64,000 bases of DNA from Candidatus Methanocorpusculum faecipullorum. Lineage in GTDB: Archaea; Halobacteriota; Methanomicrobia; Methanomicrobiales; Methanocorpusculaceae. Each line of letters opens with the position of its first letter. Within the stretch, counting starts at the first letter, position 1. Under the pieces are notes generated by a model. The model saw only the letters and a list, made by a program, of their open reading frames with translations. It was not told where the DNA came from and searched no databases. A program made the position numbers and the translations under genes. Location: positions 18,791-82,790 of the forward strand of contig JAHLFR010000007.1 in assembly GCA_018883755.1 (NCBI GenBank). The letters are read 5' to 3'. This document shows, piece after piece, positions 17,750-27,227 of this stretch.

Positions 17750-17753
17750 AATC

Positions 17754-18203
17754 ATGGAGCGCACCTTTGTTATGATCAAGCCGGACGGTGTCCAGCGTGG
17801 TCTGGTCGGTGAGATCCTTTCCCGCTTTGAGAAGAAGGGATTCAAGATCGTCGCCGCAAAGTTTGGCGTGCTTCCTGAAGCAATTGTGGACAAGCATTAC
17901 GAGGAGCACCTCGCAAAGCCGTTCTACCCGGGTATGAAGGCATACATCACCTCCGGCCCTGTGTTCCGCTTTGTTCTTGAAGGCGACAACGTTATTGCAA
18001 CTGTTCGCAAGATGAACGGTGCAACTAACCCAGCAGAGGCAGCACCCGGAACTGTCCGCGGTGACTATGCATTGTCCATTGGGAAAAATGTAATTCACGC
18101 GTCCGACGCTCCCGAGAGTGCAGCACGCGAGATTGACATTCACTTTACTGCAGACGAGCTCGTTGCATACGAAAAGATCGACGAGTCACAGCTCTACGAG
18201 TAA
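17754..18203 (+). CDS. ndk: Nucleoside diphosphate kinase
   Basis: Ndk moves the gamma phosphate between nucleoside di- and triphosphates through a phosphohistidine. The 149-residue protein begins [17 protein letters not shown] and holds the active-site histidine in [12 protein letters not shown]. The reading frame is open further upstream through the L24e gene, but the ATG at 17754-17756 gives the standard N-terminus. It is the last gene of the L7Ae cluster and is followed by a hairpin and T-run. Confidence 0.96.
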   Translation: MERTFVMIKPDGVQRGLVGEILSRFEKKGFKIVAAKFGVLPEAIVDKHYEEHLAKPFYPGMKAYITSGPVFRFVLEGDNVIATVRKMNGATNPAEAAPGTVRGDYALSIGKNVIHASDAPESAAREIDIHFTADELVAYEKIDESQLYE

Positions 18204-18208
18204 ACACC

Positions 18209-18235
18209 GGTATTCTCCGGAATCCTTCTTTTTTT
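18209..18235 (+). terminator. Hairpin and T-run after ndk
   Basis: An imperfect hairpin (GG-ATTC against GAAT-CC around a TCCG loop, with one bulged T) is followed by seven T residues at 18229-18235. Poly-T alone is enough to terminate in many archaea; the position fits the end of the L7Ae-ndk transcript. Confidence 0.5.
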
Positions 18236-18327
18236 AAAAAAACAGATTATATCGACTTGTCCGAATAGTAAAAGAAGAACTCCAGAATCATTCCAGGGAT
18301 GTTGTGTTAAAATAAAAGAGAGGTGGA

Positions 18328-19545
18328 TTATTTTCTCAGATAGTCATAAGCGGAAAGTAATGCCTTTACACCTTCGCCAACGGAAGATGCAATCTGTTTT
18401 GCTGCAACCGATGTAGAATCACCGGCCGCAAAGAATCCAGCAACGCTCGTTTTACAGTCAATATCCACAATGATCTCTTTCTCTGCATTCATGGGAGCAA
18501 AACCCTCAAACATTGCAGTGTTTGGATCAAGACCGACACCGAGGAATGCGCCATCCACTTTGAGCTTCTTCTCAGGAGACTGCCGTAAAATGCTGGAAAG
18601 GAATCCCTTCTTTTGTTCCGGTTGAGCATCAACTGGCAGCATCTTGACATATTCAAGCATTTGGCCGCCGCCAAACTCGGTGATCGTAAATCCGGTATGG
18701 AAGGTGACATTTTTCATTTCAGTCAGACGGCCGATAAGGACGGCATCCGCATCAAGTGGAGTTGCAGAGATAACATGCACCTGTGCGGCAATTCCTGCCA
18801 TCTCGATTGCCATATCCATAGCAGTGTTGCCGCCGCCAAGGATTGCAACCGTTTTACCTTTATACATCGGACCGTCACAGGTGGTACAGACAGCAATCCC
18901 CTTTCCCAGGTACTCAGCTTCACCTGGAGCCCCAGAGAGACGCGGGGATCTCCCGGTCGCGGCAATCACTGCTTTTGCAGTATATTCCTTTTCGGAAAGT
19001 GTAGAGATAGTGAAGAGGCCATTATCCTTAGTAATTGATAGACCGACATCCTCAATGATTACAGCACCTGCATCACGGGCATGCTGCGCGAATTTCTGCA
19101 TGAGATCATCGCCCGGAATATCAGGAATGCCAGGATAGTTCTCAACCGAACTACTCTTAGTTGCCATGCCACCTACGGCACCCCCAATAACAAGGGTTTC
19201 AAGGCCTTTCCGTCCCGCATACATCGCAGCAGAGAGTCCTGCTGCACCAGAACCGATAATGATCAGTTCGTGATCTCGCGGAACATCTTTTGTCTCATCA
19301 ACAGGTGAAGGAGCATCCAGAAGCATTGCAACTTTCATGAGGTCATCACCGATGACGATCTGTCCATCTATGATCGTTACGGGAACACCACGCTGACCGG
19401 TAAGCTCGATCATTTTGTTTGCAGCTGCTTCGTCCTCTCCCACGTCATAATTAGTGTAGGGGACGTGCTGTTTGTCCAGAAAACCCTTAAGATTCCGGCA
19501 GTGTGGACATCCAGTCAGAGAGTAAACAATCACTTCATGAGACAT
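18328..19545 (-). CDS. Glutaredoxin-thioredoxin reductase fusion flavoprotein
   Basis: A 405-residue two-domain protein. Residues 1-80 are a glutaredoxin-like domain with the redox motif CPHC at about residue 14 and the cis-proline block GVPVTII. Residues 92-405 are a thioredoxin-reductase-like domain with FAD motif IIGSGAAGLSAAMYAG, the redox pair CTTC in AVCTTCDGPMYKG, NAD(P) motif ILGGGNTAMDMA and the closing GFFAAGDSTS. A carrier and its reductase in one chain suggest internal electron passing. The electron donor could be NAD(P)H or F420H2; the sequence does not decide. It stands alone. Confidence 0.85.
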   Translation of the reverse strand: MSHEVIVYSLTGCPHCRNLKGFLDKQHVPYTNYDVGEDEAAANKMIELTGQRGVPVTIIDGQIVIGDDLMKVAMLLDAPSPVDETKDVPRDHELIIIGSGAAGLSAAMYAGRKGLETLVIGGAVGGMATKSSSVENYPGIPDIPGDDLMQKFAQHARDAGAVIIEDVGLSITKDNGLFTISTLSEKEYTAKAVIAATGRSPRLSGAPGEAEYLGKGIAVCTTCDGPMYKGKTVAILGGGNTAMDMAIEMAGIAAQVHVISATPLDADAVLIGRLTEMKNVTFHTGFTITEFGGGQMLEYVKMLPVDAQPEQKKGFLSSILRQSPEKKLKVDGAFLGVGLDPNTAMFEGFAPMNAEKEIIVDIDCKTSVAGFFAAGDSTSVAAKQIASSVGEGVKALLSAYDYLRK

Positions 19546-19603
19546 ATACTGATTGTTTCGATTGCTGATGATTAATACTCTCGGTTATCGGCGAAAAAGA
19601 GAT

Positions 19604-20161
19604 TTAATATTTTTTAATTCGGATCTCTTCAGGGGGAACAGATGCTTCCTCTTCGAGTGGGGTGAGATTTTCCACTTTTTTAATACCAATCGCATGAACC
19701 AGCACATCACCAAAGATGGTAAAGCGGCGGACCACCATACCCACGACCTCGACATTGTCTCCAACGACAATGTCCTCGTCAAGGGGTACGGATTTTTTTG
19801 CAACAATTGCCGCGGAACCGTCGAAGATGGTAAGTGCTGGGCGGCAGAGCCAGACACCCTTGACCGCCTGAACAACACCTTCAACACGAACAGGCTTCCC
19901 AAGCATAGTGAGGTTGATCTGTTTTATCCGAACACGTTTAGACTGTTCCTCATACTCAGGCAGGAGCTTAACATACTGGGATCCAACGCTGTAACTGTTG
20001 AAAATGGGGATAACCAGAAGGACAAGTGATAAGGGAATCCCCCAAAGGAGGTACATCAGATCGGATGTGGCAAAGTATGATGCACTAAACAGTACCAGAA
20101 AGAAAACCACTACAAGGACATGCAGTGGAGAGATGCCGATTGTTACGCCATGAATTTTCAT
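19604..20161 (-). CDS. Membrane protein with OB-like soluble domain, function unknown
   Basis: About 185 residues. Two membrane helices lie near the N-terminus (LHVLVVVFFLVLFSASYF and LLWGIPLSLVLLVIPIF), followed by a soluble beta-rich domain (KPVRVEGVVQAVKG, LTIFDGSAAIVAKKS, VGDNVEVVGMVVRRF) that resembles an OB fold. I do not recognise a named family. The ATG at 20159-20161 is chosen over a TTG four codons upstream because MKIHGV gives a normal membrane-protein start. It lies between the thioredoxin reductase fusion and fdhC with no overlap. Confidence 0.6.
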   Translation of the reverse strand: MKIHGVTIGISPLHVLVVVFFLVLFSASYFATSDLMYLLWGIPLSLVLLVIPIFNSYSVGSQYVKLLPEYEEQSKRVRIKQINLTMLGKPVRVEGVVQAVKGVWLCRPALTIFDGSAAIVAKKSVPLDEDIVVGDNVEVVGMVVRRFTIFGDVLVHAIGIKKVENLTPLEEEASVPPEEIRIKKY

Positions 20162-20318
20162 ATAGTTACACAAACCCCCGGGATGCCGGAACTATCTTAC
20201 TGTAAATGCATTCCGCCCCCATAAATACTTGTATGCTTTGATGTTGGTAAAAGAAAACAAAAAGAGGTAGATTGAGAAAGCGTAGGATTTAATCGCTTTT
20301 CAACCTTGGTCTGCCCAA

Positions 20319-21179
20319 TTACTTGGTTTCGCAGAGTGCACAGATCTCACTCTTGTAGCAGTAGTAGTAGATTACTGCCATGAAGATGACTGCACCAACG
20401 ATGTTTCCAAGGGTGGACCAGATGATGTTGTTTGTCCACATGGTTCCCCAGTTCAGAACCGCCGTGTCAGCACCACCATTTGCGATCATGTTTGTGATGA
20501 TACCTGCCGGGATGAAGTACATGTTTGCAACACAGTGTTCAAATCCGGTGGCAACGAAAGCCATGATTGGGAACCAGATTGCAAGGATCTTGGAAACAAC
20601 TTCATCGGCTGCAAGACCGAGGAACAGAGCAAGGCACACAAGCCAGTTACAAAGAATACCCTTGAAGAAGACCGAGAGGATACCCATCGGGCCGAAGTAG
20701 GATACCTTTGCCGTTGCGATTGCAATGGCACGGGTTCCAAATGCGGTTGCCGTTGCAACACCTGCTGCATCCCATGCAGTGTATGGACCGTAGCTGACAA
20801 GGAATGCCATGAAGAGAGAACCAATGAGGTTACCAATATACACAACAATCCACAGATATATGAGGCCTTTAAGACCAGTGTGGCCCTGAAGGACTGCCAT
20901 TGGGGCGAACATTGCATCACCGGTGAACAGCTCTGCACCAGTGAGAACCACGAGAACTAAACCAATCGGGAACAGTGCTCCAAGAATGAACTGAGCAATA
21001 CCTGCACCGAGTACATCTGCAACACCGGTCGAGCCAACCGTTGCGAGTGCCGCACCCATTGCGATGTAGGCACCTGCGAGGAAGGCACGGACAAACATGT
21101 TGCCTGCCGGCAGACAGCACTTGGTTTTACCTGCCGATCCAACTTTGACGCAAACCTGCGCCGGGCTAAATGTTACCAT
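20319..21179 (-). CDS. fdhC: Formate channel/transporter of the FNT family
   Basis: A 286-residue membrane protein with six main hydrophobic segments. FNT signatures are present: FVRAFLAGAYIAMGAALA at the N-terminal helix and FKGILCNWLVCLALF plus AFVATGFEHCVANMYFIPAG in the second half. FdhC brings formate into formate-using methanogens. The ATG at 21177-21179 has a GAGGTG site 7 bases upstream; an upstream in-frame extension of 28 codons lacks this and is not conserved-looking. No formate dehydrogenase gene is adjacent in the window. Confidence 0.88.
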   Translation of the reverse strand: MVTFSPAQVCVKVGSAGKTKCCLPAGNMFVRAFLAGAYIAMGAALATVGSTGVADVLGAGIAQFILGALFPIGLVLVVLTGAELFTGDAMFAPMAVLQGHTGLKGLIYLWIVVYIGNLIGSLFMAFLVSYGPYTAWDAAGVATATAFGTRAIAIATAKVSYFGPMGILSVFFKGILCNWLVCLALFLGLAADEVVSKILAIWFPIMAFVATGFEHCVANMYFIPAGIITNMIANGGADTAVLNWGTMWTNNIIWSTLGNIVGAVIFMAVIYYYCYKSEICALCETK

Positions 21180-21531
21180 GAATACACACCTCACATCCCT
21201 CCCGATTTTGACGGGTAGAGCTGTGTTAATTGGAAATTGGAGGGAGGCATATTTATAACCCAACTATTGATTCTGATGCATATACGCCGTTATTTGGTGT
21301 CTTGTCAGCCAGTTGTTAATCAAATATAATTTATATTTAAATTTTGTAAATAATATTTTGAATTTTTGGCAGAGACCAAATACTGCGCGGTATCTGAGGA
21401 AACAGAAAATCAGGCACGCAGCGATATTCTCCAATGCAAATCGGGAAATGTATCCCAAGGAAAAAGTATTTCTACGGAAAAAAGGAAGAGACTGAAAGAA
21501 TATTTTCGTCCTGTTGGGCACAACAGTGTGG
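21180..21531. other. 352-base intergenic region between argS end and fdhC start
   Basis: It contains the fdhC leader and promoter at its left side and an AT-rich block at about 21313-21363. I find no convincing gene, RNA or repeat in the remaining 21370-21531 stretch; the short frames there have no recognisable product. Confidence 0.5.
21250..21258 (-). promoter_or_regulatory. fdhC: TATA box of fdhC
   Basis: The minus strand reads GGTTATAAATATGC around this site, a strong archaeal TATA box. Transcription would start near 21225, giving a leader of about 45 bases that contains the GAGGTG ribosome-binding site. The adjoining AT-rich block just upstream may bind regulators. Confidence 0.6.
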
Positions 21532-23208
21532 CTACATTGACTCCAGTGCTTCAATACCCAGTACATCAAGTGCTGCGGCAAGCGTATTCCGGCTGGCATC
21601 GACCAGGGTGAGACGGGCATCACGAACAGAACCTTCAGCCTTCAGCACCGGTGCGAAACGGTAGAAGGAGTTGAACAGATCCGCAAGATCCCGGACATAG
21701 GTTGCAAGGAGGTGAGGGCGTAACTCAACGACAACTTTCTCAATCACATATGGGAACTGGGCAAGATGTTTTGCCAGCGCGATTTCATAGGGATCAGTGA
21801 AGGTATAGTTCTCTGCAAACCCACCCTCGGCTTTTGCCTTCTCAAGGATAGAGCAGGCACGGGCGTGTGCATACTGGATATAGGGTGCACTCTGTCGTTC
21901 AAAATCAAGTGCTTCTTTCCAGTCAAAGACTGTTGATTTTTCAGCAGAGACTTTAACGATATCATACCGCACGGCTCCGACCGCAACAGCAGATGCAATC
22001 AGTTCACGCTCGGCCTCATCAAGTTCGGGGCGGCGGATGGTAACTTCCTCAAGTGCCCGCTTTTTGGTCTCAGCAAGTAGCTCATCTGCAGTGATGAACA
22101 CACCACCACGAGTGGTCATCGACCCTTCCGGAAGGGAGACAAACTCAAAGTGTACAATCTCAGGAGGACGCTCACCAATCATGGAAAGTGTCGTCTGGAG
22201 CTGTGCACCGATCAGTTTGTGATCGGCACCAAGGACGTCAATACTCCTATCACACTGACTGTTCTTCCAGAGATGGAATGCAAGGTCGCGTGCTGCATAA
22301 ACAGAAGTACCATTGCTTCTGCGCAGTACATAGCGGTTCCCGAAACCTTTGTCCGAAAGATCAAGGTACATCATCTGCCCATCATGTTGGGCCTCGGGAA
22401 GAGCTTCAACTCTTGCAAGAACATTCTGCATATCACCATTCCAGAGGAAAGTGGTCTCGCGAACGAACCGATCATGATGAACGTTCATCGCAGCAAGAGT
22501 CTGTTTGATACCTTCGGCACAAATATCCACTGAGTCGTGGAAAAGTTTGACCGTTTCCGGATCGCCGGCTTCGATCTTTTCCATCATCTCATCAAACTCA
22601 GGTTCAATCTCCGGCTTTTCCTTTGCAATTTTGTTTGCCTCGACATAATGGCGCACAATGAACTCGTCGCCCTTTTCATTTGGCTGTCGCTCATAGTGGA
22701 GGTGTTTAACACCCCACGCAACAATTGCAATCTGGCGCCCCATATCATTCAGGTAATACTGCGCTTCAACTGGGTACCCGGCCTTACGGAACACCCGGAC
22801 CAGCGTATCGCCAATGACCGTATTTCTGATATGACCAACATGCAAAGGACCATTCGGGTTGGCACTGGTATGTTCAAGAATAACCCGTTCGGTTCTTGTC
22901 GGAAGCTGACCGTAATCCGGATGCCGAGCAGCACGAACAGATGCAGCTACATAATCCCCTCCAAAGATGAAATTGATGTATGGGCCCTTTGCCGAGACGT
23001 CAAGACCAACAGCATCCGGATGCTCAGTAATCTTGGCAACAATCTCAGCTGCAATGACACTGGGGTTCTTCCGTTCTTTTTTTGCCAGGGCAAATGCAAC
23101 CGTTGAGGCAATGTCTGCATGATCTCCGCCGTCTGTGAGCAGTACATCATTTTCTCCCGTGATCTCACGGAGAAGATGTTCAACTTTGTGAATATATTCC
23201 CGATACAT
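21532..23208 (-). CDS. argS: Arginyl-tRNA synthetase
   Basis: A 558-residue class I synthetase. The HIGH-type motif appears as NPNGPLHVGHIRN (about residue 117), and the KMSKS-equivalent as EGSMTTRGG near residue 365. The C-terminal DALR anticodon-binding domain (residues about 440-558) includes the conserved RDLADLFNSFYRFAPVL. The N-terminal additional domain for D-loop recognition is present. It starts 5 bases after the aRF1 gene and so probably shares its transcript. Confidence 0.96.
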   Translation of the reverse strand: MYREYIHKVEHLLREITGENDVLLTDGGDHADIASTVAFALAKKERKNPSVIAAEIVAKITEHPDAVGLDVSAKGPYINFIFGGDYVAASVRAARHPDYGQLPTRTERVILEHTSANPNGPLHVGHIRNTVIGDTLVRVFRKAGYPVEAQYYLNDMGRQIAIVAWGVKHLHYERQPNEKGDEFIVRHYVEANKIAKEKPEIEPEFDEMMEKIEAGDPETVKLFHDSVDICAEGIKQTLAAMNVHHDRFVRETTFLWNGDMQNVLARVEALPEAQHDGQMMYLDLSDKGFGNRYVLRRSNGTSVYAARDLAFHLWKNSQCDRSIDVLGADHKLIGAQLQTTLSMIGERPPEIVHFEFVSLPEGSMTTRGGVFITADELLAETKKRALEEVTIRRPELDEAERELIASAVAVGAVRYDIVKVSAEKSTVFDWKEALDFERQSAPYIQYAHARACSILEKAKAEGGFAENYTFTDPYEIALAKHLAQFPYVIEKVVVELRPHLLATYVRDLADLFNSFYRFAPVLKAEGSVRDARLTLVDASRNTLAAALDVLGIEALESM

Positions 23209-23213
23209 AATTG

Positions 23214-24500
23214 TTACATCCCCGTTGGATAGCGCAGGATTGCGGCAATACCACCAAATGCACTAAAGAGCATGGAACCCTCCTCGAAATCATCAGAGAT
23301 GATTTCAACACGGGTGTTGGAGATATCTGCAAGGCTGGTCAACTCCTCAATGATATCCGTCTCATCTGCAAGATAAAGCGGAGACTGACATTTTGGACAG
23401 TGACCAAACGGAAGATCCTTGAACTTTTTCCCTGCTTCAACCTGCAGAGTCTTTACTTCCTGATAACCGCAGTTACCACATTCAATGGTAAGCCGAGCTT
23501 TGCGTAACTTCTCTGAAAGAAGAAGAGTATCAACGGCTCCCGCCTCAAGGTTCGCACGAACACTTTCCTCACCATATGCCGCACATCCATTCTCTTTGAT
23601 GAGCTCTTTGAAGAACCGTGTCATCTCTTTCTTTTCGTCCATGATGTCAACGCCGCGGAGCGCATCCTGGGCATTATCCACCAGTTCACGAAGACCGAAC
23701 TCATTGGTGTAAGATGCATCAAAGAGACCGATGATACGTTTCTTTACCTCGTGGTGGAGGAAGTCTCCCTCAGCAAACTCCTCTTTGGTCGGCATCGGCC
23801 CACCAATTAAAACTCCCTTAAACTTTTCAAAGAAGTTTGGTTCGGCCAAAAATGCCTCAGATGCGCGCTCACCGACTTTTTTGTAGAACTCATGAATTGC
23901 AATAAGCCGGAGACGTTCGAAACGAATACTGGACTGACCACCTTTCCGCTGCTTTCCGGGAACGGTCGAAGTAGTACCATTGATAGGCTCGATGCGGGTT
24001 CCGCGCAGGAAACCCCAGTATGCTTCACGGCGGTCAATGACCAGCAGACCATAAACGAACTTGTCATCAAGCATCGCCTTAAGCGGCTCAAGTTCGAAGT
24101 TGGAACTACACCGGTAACTGTAGGTACGTATAGCTTCCGGCGGCTCAACAATAATGGATTCGAGATCGGTTTTATCTCCACCAACGTTGATTGCTCCGCA
24201 AAAGACTGCCATTCCGTTTTCCGGCGGCGTCTTATAGTATTTGAGCCGTGCAAGAATTGAGGAGATCGCACTTTGTACGTTTGTCCGCGTCTGTTTGCTC
24301 TTAATGTTAGCGCACTGACCATACTCATCTCTCAGCTGGGCAGTCACGTCATAGATCTGTTTGTCCGGCGGAATATACAGTGAAATTAACTCAGTACCGG
24401 ATCCTTCTTTTTCCTCAAGCTTTTCCAGTGCTTTTTTGAATTCATATCGCTTTCGCGCTTCGTCCTTTTCAATTTGTGCCTGGGGTATTTCCTCTGCCAT
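23214..24500 (-). CDS. prf1: Peptide chain release factor aRF1
   Basis: A 428-residue omnipotent release factor related to eukaryotic eRF1. Domain 1 carries the stop-codon reading motif NIKS (in CANIKSKQTR), domain 2 the hydrolytic GGQ motif (KQRKGGQSSIRF), and domain 3 contains a zinc-ribbon-like CGNCGY...CPKC pair. Full length for the family. It is divergent from the DASS transporter gene and upstream of argS. Confidence 0.96.
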   Translation of the reverse strand: MAEEIPQAQIEKDEARKRYEFKKALEKLEEKEGSGTELISLYIPPDKQIYDVTAQLRDEYGQCANIKSKQTRTNVQSAISSILARLKYYKTPPENGMAVFCGAINVGGDKTDLESIIVEPPEAIRTYSYRCSSNFELEPLKAMLDDKFVYGLLVIDRREAYWGFLRGTRIEPINGTTSTVPGKQRKGGQSSIRFERLRLIAIHEFYKKVGERASEAFLAEPNFFEKFKGVLIGGPMPTKEEFAEGDFLHHEVKKRIIGLFDASYTNEFGLRELVDNAQDALRGVDIMDEKKEMTRFFKELIKENGCAAYGEESVRANLEAGAVDTLLLSEKLRKARLTIECGNCGYQEVKTLQVEAGKKFKDLPFGHCPKCQSPLYLADETDIIEELTSLADISNTRVEIISDDFEEGSMLFSAFGGIAAILRYPTGM

Positions 24501-24640
24501 TGTATATACAAATCCTCAAAATCTTATTCGTTTATAGAATGTGGTGTACCATTGGTCGGGCAACCTGATTAATGATGAGGTAGCAACCACCCGATACAAA
24601 AAGGAACACTCAAATTTGTGTCATGCGTAAGATCTAAGTT

Positions 24641-26158
24641 ATGAACAAGAGTATTGGGCTGATACTTGGCATTGCGGTATTCATTGCCTTGTTGTTAATC
24701 CCGATAGATCCTGAGGTTCTCCCAACCGCTGCACGATATGCTGCGGCAGTTACGGTGCTGATGGCTATTTTCTGGATCACCCAGCCCATTCCTATTGAAG
24801 CAACTTCCCTTATCCCAATTGTTGCGTTCCCGCTCCTGGGGATTCTCACTCCCGCAGAGGCCTGTGCGCCGTATGCGGACAAAGTCATCTTCCTCTTCCT
24901 CGGCGGTTTTATTATTGCAATGTCGATGCAGCGCTGGGGTCTGCATAAACGGATTGCACTAAAGATTATCGAATTTACTGGGACCAGCCCGCGCCGCCTC
25001 ATTCTTGGGTTTATGATCGCAACTGCATTTTTGTCAATGTGGATGTCCAATACAGCTACCGCAATGATGATGGTGCCAATCGCAATTGCGATCATTGCAA
25101 CGGTGCTTCCAACCAAGGTTTACAAAGATATGTCCGACGAGCACAAAGCATTCGCCGGATGTATTGTTCTTGCAGTTGCCTATGCGGCAAGTATCGGAGG
25201 AATTGCGACACTGATCGGAACTCCTGCAAACGGAATTCTCGTTGCACAGATGCAGACAATTTTCCCGGACGCACCTGCGGTTGATTTCTTTACCTGGCTG
25301 AAGTTTGGAATTCCGCTGCTGCTGATTTTCATCCCGGTTACCTGGGCATGGTTAACGCATGTTGCATATCGTAAGATGCCAAAGACGCTTGAACACGCAA
25401 AGGAAGCGCTTGCTACTGAAGTTGCAGCTCTTGGCCCGATGTCACGCGGCGAAAAGAATACACTTGCGGTCTTTCTGCTGACAGCATTTTTGTGGATTTT
25501 CGAGAAGAACAAAGACTTTGGAACATTCACGATTCCGGGACTTGAGATGATATTCCCCGGCATTGATGATTGTACCGTTGCCATTTTTGGTGCTCTTCTA
25601 CTGTTCCTGCTCCCGGTCAACTGGAAGAAACAGGAGTTTACCATGAACTGGCAGTGGGCAGTACGGATCCCGTGGGGTATTCTGCTTCTCTTTGGCGGAG
25701 GTATGTGTCTGTCTGCTGCATTTATTGAGAGTGGTCTTGCCCAGGCAATTGTGGATTATTTCACGGTGTTAAACGGTGTGCCGGTTGTTCTCCTGATTCT
25801 GATAGTTGCGCTGGTGGTCTGTTTCCTGACCGAGGTTACATCAAATACAGCTATCGCATCGGTAATGATGCCGATTCTTGCGGTAACCGGTCTGTCACTT
25901 GGCATTAACCCATGGATTCTGATGATGACCGCAGCGGTCTGTTCGAGCTTTGCATTTATGCTGCCGGTCGCAACACCGCCAAATGCGATTGCTTACAGTA
26001 CAGAGTATGTTGAGATGAAGGACATGGTGAAGGCGGGATGGGCGATGAACCTTCTGGGTATTGCAATATTCATGATTCTGTTGTACACGGTGGTTCTGTG
26101 GGCATTTGGGTTCACGATGGATCTGCCGGAGTGGGCATTCACAACCACAATAAACTAA
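24641..26158 (+). CDS. DASS/SLC13-family sodium:dicarboxylate-type transporter
   Basis: A 505-residue membrane protein with about eleven to twelve hydrophobic segments. The two SNT motifs of the SLC13 family are visible: MSNTATAMMMVPIA (about residue 138) and TEVTSNTAIASVMMPI (about residue 405), which form the sodium and carboxylate sites. Substrates in the family are dicarboxylates, citrate or sulfate; which one applies is unknown. Divergent from prf1. Confidence 0.88.
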   Translation: MNKSIGLILGIAVFIALLLIPIDPEVLPTAARYAAAVTVLMAIFWITQPIPIEATSLIPIVAFPLLGILTPAEACAPYADKVIFLFLGGFIIAMSMQRWGLHKRIALKIIEFTGTSPRRLILGFMIATAFLSMWMSNTATAMMMVPIAIAIIATVLPTKVYKDMSDEHKAFAGCIVLAVAYAASIGGIATLIGTPANGILVAQMQTIFPDAPAVDFFTWLKFGIPLLLIFIPVTWAWLTHVAYRKMPKTLEHAKEALATEVAALGPMSRGEKNTLAVFLLTAFLWIFEKNKDFGTFTIPGLEMIFPGIDDCTVAIFGALLLFLLPVNWKKQEFTMNWQWAVRIPWGILLLFGGGMCLSAAFIESGLAQAIVDYFTVLNGVPVVLLILIVALVVCFLTEVTSNTAIASVMMPILAVTGLSLGINPWILMMTAAVCSSFAFMLPVATPPNAIAYSTEYVEMKDMVKAGWAMNLLGIAIFMILLYTVVLWAFGFTMDLPEWAFTTTIN

Positions 26159-26258
26159 ACTCTTTTTTTACTAGAAACCGGCGGACGAAGATAAGGAAAT
26201 ATAGACGACGAGCTTTGTTCCATAAGGTTGTTAATGTATAGTGTCCTATACATCTTGC

Positions 26259-26909
26259 ATGAAATATCTCGCAGCAGGACTTGCTGCTATTTTGGCATGT
26301 TGTTTTGTGTTTTCCGCAGGATGTATCAATACAACACCATCTGGACCAATAGCAGCAGGTGATAATGTCACCGTTGAGTTTACCATGTATATCGGCGATA
26401 CCGTAATGGTGACGTCGAACGAAACAAAGTATAATCAGATTTTAACATCAGGACAGATGCCAGTCCCACTTATTTTAACCGAAGATCCGATTGTTACTGC
26501 GGGTTCCACCACTGATAACGACGATCTTACTATCCCTACAAAAACCCACTCAAACCCTTACTGGTTCCTGATTGGTGAGTACAATGTAATTGCAGGAAAC
26601 ATTGTTGGTCTCGAAAAAGGTGATACAATCTGTATTCCAATCTATGCGGAGGGAACTGAAAAAACGGGGTTCTGGACAAATGAGCAGTGTGATGAACAGG
26701 GACTCAACAAACAACTGTTAAAAGCAGGGGACCGCCTGACGTATACACGAACGATCGGAGATGCAACCAGTACGGAGGACGGAAGCTATGATCAGAATAA
26801 CCTCACAAATCAGCAGACGATGATTCATCAGCTTCTGGTCATTGATGTAACTGCTGAAGGAGTTACCTATCAAGAACTCTATGATACAGTTGAAATTACA
26901 GTTGTCTAA
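26259..26909 (+). CDS. Lipoprotein with FKBP-like domain
   Basis: A 216-residue exported protein. The N-terminus MKYLAAGLAAILACCFVF ends in a lipobox-like FSAGC, so it is probably anchored by lipidated cysteine. The rest resembles an FKBP-type domain (AAGDNVTVEFTMYIGDTVMVTS, then IAGNIVGLEKGDTICIPI and KAGDRLTYTRTIG), with a large insertion as in archaeal long FKBPs. Isomerase activity is uncertain. The ATG at 26259 is favoured over an in-frame GTG at 26241, though neither has a clear ribosome-binding site. A strong terminator follows. Confidence 0.65.
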   Translation: MKYLAAGLAAILACCFVFSAGCINTTPSGPIAAGDNVTVEFTMYIGDTVMVTSNETKYNQILTSGQMPVPLILTEDPIVTAGSTTDNDDLTIPTKTHSNPYWFLIGEYNVIAGNIVGLEKGDTICIPIYAEGTEKTGFWTNEQCDEQGLNKQLLKAGDRLTYTRTIGDATSTEDGSYDQNNLTNQQTMIHQLLVIDVTAEGVTYQELYDTVEITVV

Positions 26910-26924
26910 GTAATACAGCAGTGC

Positions 26925-26963
26925 GCGGCAGGAATTCTTACTTGCCGCAGGAGATCTTTTTTT
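26925..26963 (+). terminator. Stem-loop terminator after the FKBP-like lipoprotein gene
   Basis: GCGGCAGG at 26925-26932 pairs with CTTGCCGC at 26941-26948 (eight pairs, one G-U), followed after a few bases by seven T residues at 26957-26963. This is a well-formed intrinsic-type terminator. Confidence 0.65.
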
Positions 26964-27194
26964 GTTAAATGATTTTTCCCATAAATTCTTTGTGGGGTCG
27001 GGTATAAGGATTTCAGACTCAGTCCACTGAGTTTGATGAAAAAATGTCAGGATTGAGACTCCAACAACTATCCCACCCATTATCAATTCATAGGTCTTAG
27101 GAGGGACATATTTAAGAAACAAAAAGGGCAACTACCATAACGTAATACGTGTGTTGTCACGAGTGTATCGGACAGTGAGTATTCCTGTAAATTT

Positions 27195-27203
27195 CCCCCC
27201 CCC
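27195..27203. repeat. Homopolymer run of nine C
   Basis: Nine consecutive C residues lie 24 bases before the symporter ATG, just 5' of its AGGTGT ribosome-binding site. The C-run could pair with G-rich ribosome-binding sequence and is prone to length change by slippage; both ideas are untested. Confidence 0.9.
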
Positions 27204-27227
27204 TCTATAGATATAGGTGTGTAGTCT

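Larger units (their letters stand above)
26910..27227. other. 318-base intergenic region upstream of the sodium:solute symporter
   Basis: It holds the terminator of the lipoprotein gene at its left end, a small perfect hairpin (ACTCAG-TCCA-CTGAGT near 27020-27040), a TATA-like CATATTTAAG near 27107, and a run of nine C residues at 27195-27203 shortly before the symporter start. No gene is apparent. Confidence 0.5.

Noticed and set aside
17547..17753. N-terminal extension of Ndk by 69 codons
   Set aside because: The extension lies in the L24e gene in another frame; the standard Ndk N-terminus begins at the ATG at 17754.
21313..21531. Small gene or RNA in the AT-rich argS-fdhC gap
   Set aside because: Frames here are short and without motifs, and I see no stable hairpin or T-run; best treated as promoter-proximal spacer.
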